A stretch of DNA of 64,000 bases. Origin: Bacteroidales bacterium. Lineage in GTDB: Bacteria > Bacteroidota > Bacteroidia > Bacteroidales > UBA932. Under the pieces are notes generated by a model. That model made no database searches. It was not told the origin of the DNA and worked only from the letters and a program-made list of their open reading frames with translations. Where the stretch lies: NCBI GenBank assembly GCA_017428945.1, contig JAFRPW010000034.1, positions 1 through 64,000 of the forward strand, written 5' to 3'. This document shows positions 24,812-34,903 of the stretch, piece after piece (positions within the stretch are counted from its first letter, which is position 1; the number at the start of each line of letters is the position of its first letter). A program made the position numbers and the translations under genes.

Positions 24812-25668
24812 AAGGATTAGGAACAGCGCTGCTTACTCCGTTCAAGGGCGGAGAGGTGGACTACAGTGCATTTGCTGCCACGGTGGACTGGCAGGTAGAG
24901 GCAGGAACGGATTTCCTGGTGCCTCTGGGAACAACCGGGGAGACCCCTACGCTCAGTGACTCAGAGAAACTTCAGGTCCTGCAGGTTACCCTGAAGCACG
25001 CCCAGGGCAGGCCCGTTATGGCCGGAGTGGGTACAAACTCCGTGTCCGGAACCCTTGCCAACCTGAAGCTCCTCCAGGATGCCGATGCCTTCCTGGTGGT
25101 TGTCCCTTACTACAACAAGCCGCCCCAGAGAGGTATCTACGAGTATTTCAAGGCCGTTGCAGGCGCTACGGCAAAGCCCGTTTACATCTATAACGTGCCT
25201 GGCCGAACCGGCTCCAATATTGAGGCGGAAACCACCCTGGCCCTTGCCCGTGATATCCCCAACATAGCCGGTATCAAGGAGGCAAGCGGCAACATGGCCC
25301 AGATAAAGGCCATCCTGGAAGGCCGTCCGCGCGGATTCAGCGTGCTTTCCGGCAATGACGATGACACTTGCGCCCTTATGAAGGACGGCGCAGACGGCGT
25401 CATCTCCGTAGCCTCCAACGTAATGCCGTCGGCAATGGCCGACTTTGTGCACGCCCTCCAGGCCGGCAAGTTTGCAGAGGCGGAGGAGATGGACAAGAAG
25501 CTGCATCCCTTCTTCAAGGCCCTTTTCGTAGAGCCCAATCCCATCCCTGCCAAGGCCGCCATGGCCCAGCTGGGTCTCATGGAAAACAGCCTCAGGCTCC
25601 CCCTGGTCAAGGCTACCCCGCAGACAGAACAACTCCTTAAAGACATCCTTGACAAGCCATGGATCTAG
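24805..25668 (+). CDS. dapA: 4-hydroxy-tetrahydrodipicolinate synthase
   Basis: A 287-residue (beta/alpha)8 aldolase that condenses pyruvate and aspartate semialdehyde. Motifs are GTALLTPF, PLGTTGETPTLSDSEK, YYNKPPQRGIYEYF, PVYIYNVPGRTG and GIKEASGN with the Schiff-base Lys. It overlaps dapF upstream and dapD downstream (10 bases), so the three genes are one transcription unit. Confidence 0.95.
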   Translation: MLKGLGTALLTPFKGGEVDYSAFAATVDWQVEAGTDFLVPLGTTGETPTLSDSEKLQVLQVTLKHAQGRPVMAGVGTNSVSGTLANLKLLQDADAFLVVVPYYNKPPQRGIYEYFKAVAGATAKPVYIYNVPGRTGSNIEAETTLALARDIPNIAGIKEASGNMAQIKAILEGRPRGFSVLSGNDDDTCALMKDGADGVISVASNVMPSAMADFVHALQAGKFAEAEEMDKKLHPFFKALFVEPNPIPAKAAMAQLGLMENSLRLPLVKATPQTEQLLKDILDKPWI

Positions 25669-26429
25669 AATATTTCAATGAGGTAATGGACGCCCTGGAA
25701 AGGGGCGAAATCCGCGTCGCCAACAAGATTGATGGCAAGTGGACCGTAAACCGCCAGATTAAGGAAACCATTCTGGAAGGCTTCAAGCTGGGTGTCATCC
25801 ACAACATGTCCGAGGGCCAGTTCTGCTTCTTCGACAAAGACACCTTCCCGGTAAGGGAATTCAAGGCCGAGGACGGCGTCCGCATCGTCCCGGGCGGCAC
25901 TTCCATCAGGCGCGGCGCTTTCCTTGCCAAGGGAAGCATCGTCATGCCCCCGGCCTATATAAACGTGGGCGCTTACGTAGACAGCGGAACCATGGTTGAC
26001 AGCCATGTGACAATAGGCTCATGTGCGCAGGTGGGGAAGAATATCCACATATCGGCCAGTACCCAGATTGGGGGCGTGCTGGAGCCGGCGGGGGCCCTGC
26101 CCACCATCATCGAGGACGGAGCCTTCATTGGCGGAAACTGCGGAATCTACGAGGGAACCATCGTCCAGGAAGGCGCCGTGATTGCCTCCGGCGTCATCAT
26201 AACATCGTCGACGCCCATCTTCGACGCCACCACCGGGGAGTTCATCCGCCGGAACGAGGACGGCCGCATCGTGGTCCCCGGGAACGCGGTAGTGGTTAGC
26301 GGCAGCAAGCCCATCGTCAGGGACGGCAAACCCCTGGAAAGCGGCGTTCACCTGTACTGCCCCGTCATCGTCAAGTACAGGGACGAGAAGACGGCCGGAA
26401 GTATCCACCTTGAAGACATGCTCCGATGA
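25659..26429 (+). CDS. dapD: Tetrahydrodipicolinate N-succinyltransferase
   Basis: A 256-residue left-handed parallel beta-helix acyltransferase. Hexapeptide-type turns run from VRIVPGGTSIRRGAFLAKGS through VGAYVDSGTMVDSHVTIGS to GAFIGGNCGIYEG. It succinylates tetrahydrodipicolinate, marking the succinylase branch of DAP/lysine synthesis. It overlaps the GH97 gene by ATGA. Confidence 0.95.
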   Translation: MDLEYFNEVMDALERGEIRVANKIDGKWTVNRQIKETILEGFKLGVIHNMSEGQFCFFDKDTFPVREFKAEDGVRIVPGGTSIRRGAFLAKGSIVMPPAYINVGAYVDSGTMVDSHVTIGSCAQVGKNIHISASTQIGGVLEPAGALPTIIEDGAFIGGNCGIYEGTIVQEGAVIASGVIITSSTPIFDATTGEFIRRNEDGRIVVPGNAVVVSGSKPIVRDGKPLESGVHLYCPVIVKYRDEKTAGSIHLEDMLR

Positions 26430-28411
26430 AAAAACTTCTCCTTGCGGCGCTCCTGCTTGCATTTGCCTGCACGCCCAGAACCAGTGTCACTTCCCCCGAC
26501 GGAAAGATTGCGGTATCCTTTGACCCTCAGGCGTTTGCCTACTCCGTTACCGTTGACGGACAGCCCTTCATAGAGGCGTCTCCGCTTGGCCTTGCGGCCC
26601 TGGAGGCAGACTTGAAAGACGGCTTTGTCCTGAAGGGCTCATCGGTGAAAAGCGAGAGGAGCACCTGGACCCAGCCGTGGGGAGAGAACAAAACCGTCCG
26701 GGACAGCCACAGGGAGCTTTCCCTCAAGCTGGAAAACGCTTCCGGAGTGCGCCTGAATCTTGTTTTCAGGGTGTTCGACGACGGCCTTGGCTTCCGCTAT
26801 GAGTACGATGTTCCCGGCGCGGACAGCATCACCGTCACGGACGAACTCACCAGCTTCAACTTTGCCTCGGACGCTGCATCCTGGTCCATTCCTGCCGATT
26901 TCAACTCCTACGAGCACCTCTACCGCAAAATGCCCCTGAGCCGGCTCCAGGACGCCAATACCCCGGTCACCATGAAGTTTGCCGATAACCTTTACGCATC
27001 GGTCCACGAGGCTGCAATCTACGCTTTCCCGGAGATGGTTCTCCGCCGTGCGGAAGGCCTTTCCTTCAAGGCGGACCTTGCCCCCGGGGATATACGCAAT
27101 ACGGAGGTGAAGGCAGTTGCGGGCGGCAGTTTCCGTACCCCTTGGCGCACAGTGCAGATTGCCCACAGCGCCGTGGGGCTCATAAACTCCTCCCTTATCC
27201 TGAACCTTAACGAGCCCTGCGCCATAAAGGACGTTTCCTGGATAAAGCCAATGAAATACATAGGCGTATGGTGGAGCATGCACCTTGGCATTGAGTCCTG
27301 GGGCGGGGAGCATCATGGGGCAACCACGGAGCAGGCGCTTCGCTACATAGACTTTGCTGCCGATAACAACATCCAGGGCGTGCTCTTCGAGGGCTGGAAC
27401 GATGCCTGGCGCGGCTCTGACGCCCTTCCTGCGTTTGATTTCACAAGCGCAGCACCGGACTATGACGTTGAGAAAGTAGCGGCGTATGCCAGGGAAAAAG
27501 GCATCGCCCTCATAACCCACAACGAGACCGGCGGCAACTTCCGCCGCTTTGACAGCCAGTTGGAGAGTTCCATGGAGTGGGCAGAGAACCTTGGCATCCA
27601 CGCCGTCAAGACAGGCTATGCCGGCGGCGGCATGCACGACTATGTCACAAAGCACAGCCAGGCAGCCGTAGAGCACTTCCAGAGGGTTATAGAAACCGCA
27701 GCAAAGCACAAGATGATGGTGGATGCCCATGAGACAATAAAGCCTACCGGTATCCGGCGCACCTGGCCCAATTTCATGACCCGCGAGTGCGTGAGGGGCA
27801 TGGAATACAATGGCTGGAGCGAGGGCAACCCGCCCTCCCATCACGAGATTCTGCCATATACCCGCCTTCTTGGCGGCCCCGTGGATTACACTCCCGGCGT
27901 ATTTGACATAGAGTACCGCAGCATAGACGGAATGCCGCAGGTTCGCGGCTGGGGCAAACCCGGCACGGAGTGCAGGGTAAACACCACGCTGGCAAAGCAG
28001 ATAGCCAATTGGGTGGTCCTTTACTCTCCCATGCAGATGGCCTGCGACCTTCTGCAGAACTATGAGAACCATCCCGCTTTCCAGTTCTTCAGGGACTTTG
28101 ATCCGGACTGTGACTGGTCCTGCGCCCTGCAGGGAGAGGTAGGCGAGTGGATAGCCGTCGTGCGCCGCGCAGGGAACAAGTTCTTCCTTGGCGCCACCAC
28201 TGACGAAAACGCCCGCACAGTTGTCCAGAAGCTGGATTTCCTTCCCAAGGGAGAGGAATATACCATGACAGTTTATGCCGACGCCCCGGAAGCAGACTGG
28301 GTTTCCAACCCCTATGCATACCAGATTATCACCCGTAAAGTGACCTCTGAAGATACGCTTACCCTTGCCCTTGCACCCGGCGGCGGAGCGGCCGTAACTT
28401 TCCTCAAATAA
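26426..28411 (+). CDS. GH97 glycoside hydrolase, inverting type (SusB-like)
   Basis: A 661-residue lipoprotein ([15 protein letters not shown]). The N-terminal beta-sandwich starts with SPDGKI, and the barrel carries [45 protein letters not shown] and RGMEYN. The Glu of the HE motif is present, as in inverting alpha-glucosidase members; in the second GH97 of this window the same position is Gly. It is coupled to dapD although it has no obvious lysine role, and has no SusC/SusD beside it. Confidence 0.88.
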   Translation: MKKLLLAALLLAFACTPRTSVTSPDGKIAVSFDPQAFAYSVTVDGQPFIEASPLGLAALEADLKDGFVLKGSSVKSERSTWTQPWGENKTVRDSHRELSLKLENASGVRLNLVFRVFDDGLGFRYEYDVPGADSITVTDELTSFNFASDAASWSIPADFNSYEHLYRKMPLSRLQDANTPVTMKFADNLYASVHEAAIYAFPEMVLRRAEGLSFKADLAPGDIRNTEVKAVAGGSFRTPWRTVQIAHSAVGLINSSLILNLNEPCAIKDVSWIKPMKYIGVWWSMHLGIESWGGEHHGATTEQALRYIDFAADNNIQGVLFEGWNDAWRGSDALPAFDFTSAAPDYDVEKVAAYAREKGIALITHNETGGNFRRFDSQLESSMEWAENLGIHAVKTGYAGGGMHDYVTKHSQAAVEHFQRVIETAAKHKMMVDAHETIKPTGIRRTWPNFMTRECVRGMEYNGWSEGNPPSHHEILPYTRLLGGPVDYTPGVFDIEYRSIDGMPQVRGWGKPGTECRVNTTLAKQIANWVVLYSPMQMACDLLQNYENHPAFQFFRDFDPDCDWSCALQGEVGEWIAVVRRAGNKFFLGATTDENARTVVQKLDFLPKGEEYTMTVYADAPEADWVSNPYAYQIITRKVTSEDTLTLALAPGGGAAVTFLK

Positions 28412-28436
28412 ATTTCCGCGAAAGGGATTTTTTGAT

Positions 28437-28444
28437 TAACTTTG
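28437..28444 (+). promoter_or_regulatory. -7 element for guaB-guaA
   Basis: TAACTTTG matches TAnnTTTG, 23 bases before the guaB ATG at 28468. It rules out the longer in-frame start at 28432. Confidence 0.5.
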
Positions 28445-28467
28445 CACGCATTACAAACCGTAATGCG

Positions 28468-29532
28468 ATGTCCCGCTTTGCAAACAGAATAATCCAGGAA
28501 GGAATCACTTTCGATGATGTCCTCCTTGTGCCCGCGTATTCCGAGGTCCTCCCCAAGGACGTCTCCCTCCAGACGCGTTTTTCCAGAAACATAACCCTTG
28601 ACGTGCCGTTTGTGTCCGCCGCCATGGACACCGTCACGGAGGCCAAAATGGCAATAGCCATGGCTAAGGCCGGCGGAATTGGCGTCATCCATAAGAATAT
28701 GCCGGCAGAGCAGCAGGCCGCGGAAGTGGCCGCGGTAAAGGCGGAAGGCCTTAAGGTTGCGGCAGGCGCAGGCATTACTACGGACATCCTGGAAAGGGTG
28801 TCCCTTCTTGTTCAGGCCGGTGCCGATGCCATTGTCCTGGACAGCGCCCACGGCCATACAAAGGGCGTAGTGAATGCCCTCAAGGCCGTCAAGGCCGCTT
28901 TCCCGGGCGTGGACGTGGTGGTTGGTAACATAGCCACCGCCAAGGCCGCCAGGGACCTCATCGCAGCGGGCGCAGACGCCCTGAAGGTGGGAATCGGCCC
29001 CGGGTCCATTTGCACCACCCGCATAGTTGCAGGCGTGGGAATGCCCCAGCTCACGGCCATTGCCAATGTGGCCGAGGTCGCCGGAGACGTCCCCGTCATT
29101 GCCGACGGCGGCCTCCGCTACTCCGGAGACATCGTCAAGGCCCTTGCCGCCGGTGCATCCACCGTTATGTGCGGCTCCATGTTCGCCGGAACGGATGAAG
29201 CCCCCGGAGAGGTTGTAGACGGCATGAAGTGCTACCGCGGCATGGGATCCATCGACGCCATGCAGCAGGGAAGTGCAGACCGCTATTTCCAGAAAGGCGG
29301 CGGAAAACTGGTCCCGGAAGGCGTCGTGGCCAAGGTCCCGTACAAGGGCTCGGTTGCCGATATCCTCTTCCAGCTTGCCGGCGGCCTCCGCTCCGGAATG
29401 GGCTACACCGGCAGTGCTACCATAGAGCAGCTGTGGAAAGCGGAGTTCGTGAAGATCTCCCCGGCCACGGTGAAGGAGAATCATCCGCACGATGTGACGA
29501 TAGCGAAAAAGGCACCTAATTATAATGGATAA
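28468..29532 (+). CDS. guaB: IMP dehydrogenase lacking the CBS (Bateman) domain
   Basis: A 354-residue protein starting [20 protein letters not shown]; normal bacterial IMPDH is about 490. The barrel is complete: [29 protein letters not shown], the catalytic-Cys loop [23 protein letters not shown] and [10 protein letters not shown]. Where two CBS domains are usually inserted, the chain passes from [11 protein letters not shown] directly to LKVAAGAG (about residues 86-101). It makes XMP from IMP; GuaA, overlapping by 8 bases, makes GMP. Loss of the Bateman module should remove nucleotide control of activity or assembly. Confidence 0.92.
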   Translation: MSRFANRIIQEGITFDDVLLVPAYSEVLPKDVSLQTRFSRNITLDVPFVSAAMDTVTEAKMAIAMAKAGGIGVIHKNMPAEQQAAEVAAVKAEGLKVAAGAGITTDILERVSLLVQAGADAIVLDSAHGHTKGVVNALKAVKAAFPGVDVVVGNIATAKAARDLIAAGADALKVGIGPGSICTTRIVAGVGMPQLTAIANVAEVAGDVPVIADGGLRYSGDIVKALAAGASTVMCGSMFAGTDEAPGEVVDGMKCYRGMGSIDAMQQGSADRYFQKGGGKLVPEGVVAKVPYKGSVADILFQLAGGLRSGMGYTGSATIEQLWKAEFVKISPATVKENHPHDVTIAKKAPNYNG

Positions 29533-31057
29533 GATAATTGTACTGGACTTTGGATCGCAGGTGACGCAGCTCATTGGGCGGCGCCTGAGGGAGCTCAACG
29601 TGTACTGCGAGATTTACCCTTACAACAAGGTGCCGGAAATGGGACCGGATGTGAAGGGAATCATCCTTTCCGGCAGTCCCTGCTCCGTGAGGGACGCCAA
29701 TGCGCCGCAGGTAGAGATTCCCGGGACAAGCCCGAGAATGACGCCCATCCCAATCCTTGGCATCTGCTACGGCGCGCAGTACCTTGCGCACACAAGGGGC
29801 GGAAAGGTGGAGGCCAGTGACAGCCGCGAGTACGGCAGGGCAACGCTCACCGTCGTCAAGGATTCGCCTCTTTTCAAGGGCGTGAGCCGGAGCAGCCAGG
29901 TATGGATGTCCCACGGAGATACCATTTCCAAGTTGCCGGAAGGGGCCGAGGTCCTTGCCTCTACAGAAGACGTTGAGAACGCGGCATATCGTTTCGTAAA
30001 TGAACCCACCTACGCCGTCCAGTTCCATCCGGAGGTGTACCACACGGACGAAGGCTCAAAGATCCTGGAAAACTTTGCCAAGGGCATCTGCGGCTGCAGC
30101 GGGGACTGGACCCCGGACTCGTTCATAGAGAGTACGGTGGCGGAGCTGAAGGCCACCCTTGGGCAGGACAAGGTGATCCTGGGCCTTTCCGGTGGAGTGG
30201 ATTCCACGGTGACCGCGGTGCTTCTGAACAGGGCCATCGGCCATAACCTCACCTGCATCTTCGTGAACCACGGACTCCTCCGCAAGAACGAGTTCCGGGA
30301 CGTCCTGGAGTCGTACAAAGATATGGGCCTCAACGTGATAGGGGCCGATGCCTCGGCGGAATTCCTGGCCGCTCTGAAAGGCGTGGAGGAGCCGGAGGCA
30401 AAGCGCAAGACCATCGGCCGCCTCTTTGTGGAGACCTTTGACAAATACGCGCATACCGTGGAGGGAGCCAAGTGGCTGGGCCAGGGCACCATCTATCCGG
30501 ACGTCATCGAGAGCGCCGGCATCCCGGGAATCGCCTCCAAAATCAAGTCCCACCATAACGTTGGCGGCCTTCCGGAGGGAATGGACCTCAAGGTGGTGGA
30601 ACCCCTCCGTATGCTCTTCAAGGACGAGGTCCGCCGCGTGGGAAGGGCCCTGGGCATAAAGGACGAGCTCATCGGCAGGCATCCTTTCCCCGGTCCGGGA
30701 CTTGGGATCCGCGTCCTTGGGGAAGTGACCCCGGAGAAGCTGGAAATCCTCCGCGAGGCCGATGACATCTTCGTCCGCGCCCTCCGCGACGCCGGCCTCT
30801 ACAACAAAATCTGGCAGGCGGGCGCCATCCTCCTTCCCGTCCGCAGCGTTGGCGTAATGGGTGACGAGCGCACATACGAGTACTGCATCGCCCTCCGCGC
30901 CGTGGTCTCCACGGACGCAATGACCGCTGACTGGTACCCCCTCCCGTACGATTTCCTCTCCGACGTCTCCAACCGAATCATCCGCAAAGTACGCGGCGTG
31001 AACCGCGTAGTCTACGACATATCCTCCAAACCACCGGCAACAATTGAATGGGAATGA
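29525..31057 (+). CDS. guaA: GMP synthase (glutamine-hydrolysing)
   Basis: A 510-residue two-domain enzyme. The N-terminal glutamine amidotransferase has the nucleophile Cys in [10 protein letters not shown] and the His-Glu pair in FHPEVYHTD. The ATP pyrophosphatase domain has the P-loop [10 protein letters not shown]; the dimerisation domain ends in [10 protein letters not shown] short palindromic repeat adds a loop ([11 protein letters not shown], about residues 64-74) just before the Cys strand. Its last bases are part of a 27-bp repeat that recurs 30 kb away, and a strong terminator follows. Confidence 0.96.
   Translation: MDKIIVLDFGSQVTQLIGRRLRELNVYCEIYPYNKVPEMGPDVKGIILSGSPCSVRDANAPQVEIPGTSPRMTPIPILGICYGAQYLAHTRGGKVEASDSREYGRATLTVVKDSPLFKGVSRSSQVWMSHGDTISKLPEGAEVLASTEDVENAAYRFVNEPTYAVQFHPEVYHTDEGSKILENFAKGICGCSGDWTPDSFIESTVAELKATLGQDKVILGLSGGVDSTVTAVLLNRAIGHNLTCIFVNHGLLRKNEFRDVLESYKDMGLNVIGADASAEFLAALKGVEEPEAKRKTIGRLFVETFDKYAHTVEGAKWLGQGTIYPDVIESAGIPGIASKIKSHHNVGGLPEGMDLKVVEPLRMLFKDEVRRVGRALGIKDELIGRHPFPGPGLGIRVLGEVTPEKLEILREADDIFVRALRDAGLYNKIWQAGAILLPVRSVGVMGDERTYEYCIALRAVVSTDAMTADWYPLPYDFLSDVSNRIIRKVRGVNRVVYDISSKPPATIEWE
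29715..29743 (+). repeat. Diverged short palindromic repeat in guaA
   Basis: ATTCCCGGG (29717-29725), loop ACAAG, CCCGAGAAT (29731-29739), GACG; one mismatch in the stem. It is in the same translation phase as the dapF and M20 copies. Confidence 0.65.
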
Positions 31058-31064
31058 TGACACA
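31038..31064. repeat. Left 27-bp direct repeat (att-like) at the guaA 3' end
   Basis: The 27 bases starting CAACAATTGAATGGGAATGA and ending TGACACA are identical to 61072-61098. They contain the end of guaA (through its TGA) plus ATGATGACACA, the first bases of the adenosine-deaminase gene now 30 kb away. Confidence 0.85.
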
Positions 31065-31104
31065 CCCCGTTAACGATTTGACTGTTAGCGGGGTTTTCTT
31101 TTTA
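31065..31104 (+). terminator. Rho-independent terminator after guaA
   Basis: CCCCGTTAAC (31065-31074) and GTTAGCGGGG (31084-31093) form a 10-bp stem with one G-U pair, followed by TTTTCTTTTT. It begins at the base after the direct repeat. Confidence 0.85.
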
Positions 31105-31550
31105 TATCACTGGGCGAAATCTATCTCAACCTTGCCGAAGCCGTCAATGAGTACGAAGGACCTACGACGGAGTGCTACGATGCCATTAATGCCATCCGTA
31201 ACCGCGCCGGTCTTCCGAATCTCCCTGCCGGCCTCACACAAGAGGAAATGCGCAACAGGATCAAGCATGAGCGCCGTATCGAGCTCGCATTCGAAACTCA
31301 CCGTTTCTTTGACGTGCGCCGTTGGCTTGATGCTGAGAGAACGGAGTGTCAGCCGGTTTACTCAATGAACATCTATGTAGGCACGAGTCTTCAGGATACG
31401 GAATACTATCAGAGAATCAAGATCGAAGACCGCGTGTTCGAGGCTCCGAAGCACTATTTCTTCCCTATCAGCCAGACGGAGATCAACAAGAACCAGAAAG
31501 GGCGTCTTGTCCAGAATCTCGGATGGATTACGCAGAAAGTTGAAGAGTGA
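31101..31550 (+). pseudogene. 3' fragment of a susD-like gene
   Basis: An open frame of about 149 codons without a proper start. It matches only the C-terminal third of SusD/RagB proteins: LGEIYLNLAEAVNEYEG, AINAIRNRAGLP, HERRIELAFETHRFFDVRRW and APKHYFFPISQTEINKN, ending LVQNLGWITQKVEE. The intact susD in this window has the same blocks but is clearly different, so this is not a recent duplicate. The upstream edge falls in the T tract of the guaA terminator, consistent with a recombination boundary. Confidence 0.88.
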
Positions 31551-31556
31551 TCATGT

Positions 31557-33686
31557 TTACTGCTTTTCCAAAACGACTCTGTCCAAGCCGAAGAAGCAGG
31601 TTGAGAAAGTCTGATGAGGCCTTATGGCCTTGACCTTAATGGTGTTCTTACCCAGAACGACCGGCATCTGGCCGTAGTCGGACCACTCAGTGTGGAGATC
31701 GGCGTCATACAGGTCACGGCCGGTTTCAATCTTCGTGTCGTTGAACCAGATGTCGAATGTGCCGTAGTCCCAGGAGAAGGCATATAACATCTTCAACTTG
31801 TAATTGCCTTCATAGGGGCTTTCGAAAGAAAGGACCATTTCCGAGCCTGTCGGCGCATTGCTCCAGAAGACTTGCATACCGTTGCTCCAGTGCTCGCCGA
31901 ATGCGCTTTGGGTCTCATAATTGCCTCCGGTCATTCTTTCAAGCTTCATGTACTCCGCCTCGATATCCATTATGTCTTCTTTGAAATCGACGAATTCCAT
32001 CGGAGACAAGGTGGTCTTGGCGATGACACCGGACAGATCCCGCTCATTGCGGACATTGCCTCCGGGAAGCATGTAAAAGTAGTTGGAGACCCCGACATCC
32101 ATGGTCGACTGATTCCAGTGCCAGATTTCCATGTCGAAGACCAGCTTTGTGCTGAAGGCTATGCGATCCAGGCAACGATGGCGGGAATTAAAAGTGTATC
32201 CCGGGGAAAGGTTGCCGGATCCTGACGGCTGAGACGTGAAGGGATGGTCAACGATAGTGTTGGGGTGGCACCATGCGTATCCGTAGTAGTCTTCAGTGCC
32301 AGTTCCGAAAATGGAAGGGAAAGTGTCGTCGTCGATGTATATCTTTTCGTCTCCTTCGCCCCACCATCCCGAAGAGATGTCAAAAAGGCTCATGGAATCA
32401 CCCATATACACACCTTTTCCTTCGAGAGTAACGAAGTTCAGATCATAGTGCTCACAGGACTTGCCCATGACGGGGTCTTTTCTTGTGTCCAGTCGAGGAT
32501 ACATTTTCCAAATTGCGTGGAAATACATCGATCTGGAGTCAAACACCCAACTTGAGTGGCTGACGTGGGCATCGCTCAGACTGACTTGCTGCTTGCCGTA
32601 GTTGATGATTCTGATTGTTGCCTCACGGTTGAACGGCATTACCCATCTGGCGGTCATTGCGTTCCGTGCATTTGCGTCTACATACCACATTTTCGTGTAA
32701 AGAGGCATATACCCGATGCCGAAGAATTCGCCTACGGGGATAAAGACAGTGCTTTCTCCGTCAAAAGATATTTCAAGGACAGTGGATCTAAGTGCCTGGT
32801 TCATATCTCCGGCATCCAGCTTCATGGCAATTTCACGGATGGCTGCGGGACCTTCCAGACCAACCTCGAAAGACTCGCCAGGGTTAAGAGTGCAATTGAG
32901 ACTATTCTCGGATGAAGATGCGGCTGTCTCGCTCTGACTGAGGGCCCTGGCCGCATCCCTTGCTGCTTCGGTATATTTTGCAGCGTTCTTTTCCGAATAG
33001 GATTCCACGACGGTTCCGCGCGCGTATGTGCGATATTCTATGTTATAGTAAATACATTCATCGCTTATGATGTGCATATCGCCGTCGGGGTTGAGGTTGT
33101 ATGAACAATAGGTGATTTTGCAATGCTTGTTGTAGGGTATGGGATAGAAAAGATTATGCCCGCGCTGTTCGAGGGGGGTAAGTTGCGAGACGGAACTCGC
33201 CAGCGGAGAAATGGTGACTTTGTTGCCACTCAGGATCTGGAAGGGTGTACCTGAGAGGGCTGGAGTCTCTTCGTCGTCGATGTATACTCGCAAGTAGCCT
33301 GCGCCTCCGTTGACACCGGCAAATGTCATCCACCAGCGTGTTACGGCTCCGGGACCGTCGGCGTCGAAAAGAACGAACTCCTGCCTGTTGGAGATGGTTT
33401 CATGGCGAAGGAACCAGTTGTTGTCGCCATTTGCAAACCAGTCATGGCTTTTTGATGTGGAATTGCGGTCATAGCTGCTGAACGAGGCCGATCTGTATTC
33501 CAGTTCGGGGTAGCGGGCCACTGCATCGCGGTCGACCATTTCCTCGAGCAGGGTGCCGATCGTAACCTGAGCTTTGGATTCATCCGGTTTGACTTGCTCT
33601 CCGTTTTCACGACAGGAGGCAAAAGACATCGTACAAATAATGGCGCCGCAGAGGCAAACAGCAGAAAGGAGGGCATTTATTTTCAT
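31557..33686 (-). CDS. GH172 (DUF2961) family glycoside hydrolase, large form
   Basis: A 709-residue lipoprotein (signal with Cys in MSFASCRENG). The DUF2961 barrel-like jelly roll has GPGAVTRWWMTFAG, VGEFFGIGYMPL, SGWWGEGDEKIYIDDD and FGTGTEDYYGYAW, which carries the conserved acidic motif. Residues from about 560 form an extra beta domain (EAEYMKLERMTGGNYETQ) that looks like a carbohydrate-binding module. GH172 includes exo-acting alpha-D-arabinofuranosidases and alpha-D-fructofuranosidases. It is divergent from the GH43/GH2 genes and has a LacI-type operator at its start. Base composition looks lower in GC than the PUL core. Confidence 0.85.
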   Translation of the reverse strand: MKINALLSAVCLCGAIICTMSFASCRENGEQVKPDESKAQVTIGTLLEEMVDRDAVARYPELEYRSASFSSYDRNSTSKSHDWFANGDNNWFLRHETISNRQEFVLFDADGPGAVTRWWMTFAGVNGGAGYLRVYIDDEETPALSGTPFQILSGNKVTISPLASSVSQLTPLEQRGHNLFYPIPYNKHCKITYCSYNLNPDGDMHIISDECIYYNIEYRTYARGTVVESYSEKNAAKYTEAARDAARALSQSETAASSSENSLNCTLNPGESFEVGLEGPAAIREIAMKLDAGDMNQALRSTVLEISFDGESTVFIPVGEFFGIGYMPLYTKMWYVDANARNAMTARWVMPFNREATIRIINYGKQQVSLSDAHVSHSSWVFDSRSMYFHAIWKMYPRLDTRKDPVMGKSCEHYDLNFVTLEGKGVYMGDSMSLFDISSGWWGEGDEKIYIDDDTFPSIFGTGTEDYYGYAWCHPNTIVDHPFTSQPSGSGNLSPGYTFNSRHRCLDRIAFSTKLVFDMEIWHWNQSTMDVGVSNYFYMLPGGNVRNERDLSGVIAKTTLSPMEFVDFKEDIMDIEAEYMKLERMTGGNYETQSAFGEHWSNGMQVFWSNAPTGSEMVLSFESPYEGNYKLKMLYAFSWDYGTFDIWFNDTKIETGRDLYDADLHTEWSDYGQMPVVLGKNTIKVKAIRPHQTFSTCFFGLDRVVLEKQ

Positions 33687-33688
33687 AC

Positions 33689-33704
33689 ACTAATACGATT
33701 TAGC
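33689..33704. promoter_or_regulatory. LacI-type operator candidate 1
   Basis: ACTAATACGATTTAGC, an imperfect palindrome centred on CG with the ATTTAGC arm shared by three other sites. It lies between the -7 element and the ATG of the minus-strand GH172 gene, where bound repressor would block transcription. Confidence 0.6.
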
Positions 33705-33706
33705 TA

Positions 33707-33714
33707 CAAATATA
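33707..33714 (-). promoter_or_regulatory. -7 element for the GH172 gene
   Basis: TATATTTG on the minus strand, a perfect TAnnTTTG match, 20 bases before the ATG and directly upstream of the operator. Confidence 0.55.
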
Positions 33715-33737
33715 GTAATGATATCCCAATTAATTAA

Positions 33738-33745
33738 TATCTTTG
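33738..33745 (+). promoter_or_regulatory. -7 element for the GH43 gene
   Basis: TATCTTTG matches TAnnTTTG, 31 bases before ATG 33777. It argues against the GTG at 33753, which would fall at the transcription start. Confidence 0.5.
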
Positions 33746-33776
33746 GATATTCGTGGAAATCAATTCGCCTTTCAAT

Positions 33777-34883
33777 ATGAGAAAATTTGTTCGCTTCGTG
33801 CTGTTTTGCAATGTCGTCACCATTCTCTGTCTGTTCTCCTGCTCCAACCAGGAAACCGGTAAGGACACCAGCCAGGAAGCCAACAAGGAGGTGAGTGAGG
33901 AGACTACTCAGGAGACTCCGGGTGAAGAAATAGTACAGGAGGAGATCCCGACATATCATAACCCAGTGATGCCATACGATAGGCCTGACCCTACCATCTG
34001 GTACGACGGCAGTCGCTTTTATACCGTTTCCACCGGAATAGGATCCATTTTTGCCAGCAAAGATATGGTCAACTGGTACAAATTGAATTCTCTGCCTCTT
34101 AGCAGGACGGCGCAGGGGCAAGCCAAGGCCCAAGGTACCTATTTCTGGGCACCCGATGTAGTGAAAGTGGGCGAAAAGTGGATGCTATATCTTACATGCT
34201 ACAATTCTGCCAGCGATTGCGGAATAGCCGCTCTTTCCAGCGATAAGGCTTCCGGCCCATTTGAATGGGAAGGCATAATTACCCATAGCAAGACAACAGG
34301 TATAAAGGACACAATCGATCCGGAAGTGGTATACGACGAGGAAAGTTCGAAACTGTGGCTCTTCTTCGGCAGTATCGGCAGTATTCACCGCGTTCTGCTT
34401 GCCCCTGATGGACGAAGTATCGCTCCCGGCGCCGAATACATAAAGGTGGCGGGGCTCACCTATTCTCAGGACAAGTCCAGGGCAAAGGTTTTTGAAGGAT
34501 CATATCTTTACCGTCATGGTTCATATTGGTATCTTTTCGTCAGCTCGGGCAACTACGGCGATGCCTCCTACAGGATAAAGGTCGGACGCAGCGCCACACT
34601 TGAGGGAGAGTTTGTGGACAAAGATGGTAATAAGATGCTTGACGGGTACGCCAGTGAGATTCTGACCAGCGTCAGCAGTGATAAGTACTATGGACCTGGT
34701 CACAACGGCGAGATCTTCACTGACCTCAGGGGCCAGGAGTATATGTTCTATCATTGTCACGATTCTTCAACCGGTAATAATTCCCGATATATCTTCCTCC
34801 AGCGCATATTCTGGGATAGGGACGAATGGCCGTATTTTGAAGGCGGAAAGCCCGTTGGTGAAGATTATATGCCCAAATTTTAA
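33777..34883 (+). CDS. GH43-type glycosidase lipoprotein
   Basis: A 368-residue lipoprotein (Cys in LCLFSCSNQ) with a Glu/Thr-rich linker and a five-bladed beta-propeller. The GH43 acidic residues are visible: Asp in RPDPTIWYDG, Asp in DTIDPEVVYDE and Glu in KVFEGSYLYR. Members cleave alpha-L-arabinofuranosyl, beta-xylosyl or beta-D-galactofuranosyl bonds; the substrate here is not clear. It is followed after 20 bases by a GH2 enzyme. Confidence 0.87.
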   Translation: MRKFVRFVLFCNVVTILCLFSCSNQETGKDTSQEANKEVSEETTQETPGEEIVQEEIPTYHNPVMPYDRPDPTIWYDGSRFYTVSTGIGSIFASKDMVNWYKLNSLPLSRTAQGQAKAQGTYFWAPDVVKVGEKWMLYLTCYNSASDCGIAALSSDKASGPFEWEGIITHSKTTGIKDTIDPEVVYDEESSKLWLFFGSIGSIHRVLLAPDGRSIAPGAEYIKVAGLTYSQDKSRAKVFEGSYLYRHGSYWYLFVSSGNYGDASYRIKVGRSATLEGEFVDKDGNKMLDGYASEILTSVSSDKYYGPGHNGEIFTDLRGQEYMFYHCHDSSTGNNSRYIFLQRIFWDRDEWPYFEGGKPVGEDYMPKF

Positions 34884-34903
34884 ATCGATCAAATAGTCAA
34901 TAA

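Noticed and set aside
26639-28072. Long minus-strand open frame opposite the first GH97 gene
   Set aside because: It mirrors a clear GH97 gene in GC-rich codons and encodes no recognisable domain; long antisense frames are expected in such DNA. The same applies to antisense frames over MBOAT, aspS, murA, guaA, SusC and the deaminase gene.
28432-28467. Longer guaB start
   Set aside because: It would begin upstream of the predicted -7 element TAACTTTG, and homologues start at MSRFANRI-like sequence.
31038-31064. 27-bp repeat as an ordinary IS target duplication
   Set aside because: IS elements give duplications of a few to about 14 bases and no single transposon with matching ends spans the 30 kb; an att-type core fits better, although it is not proven.
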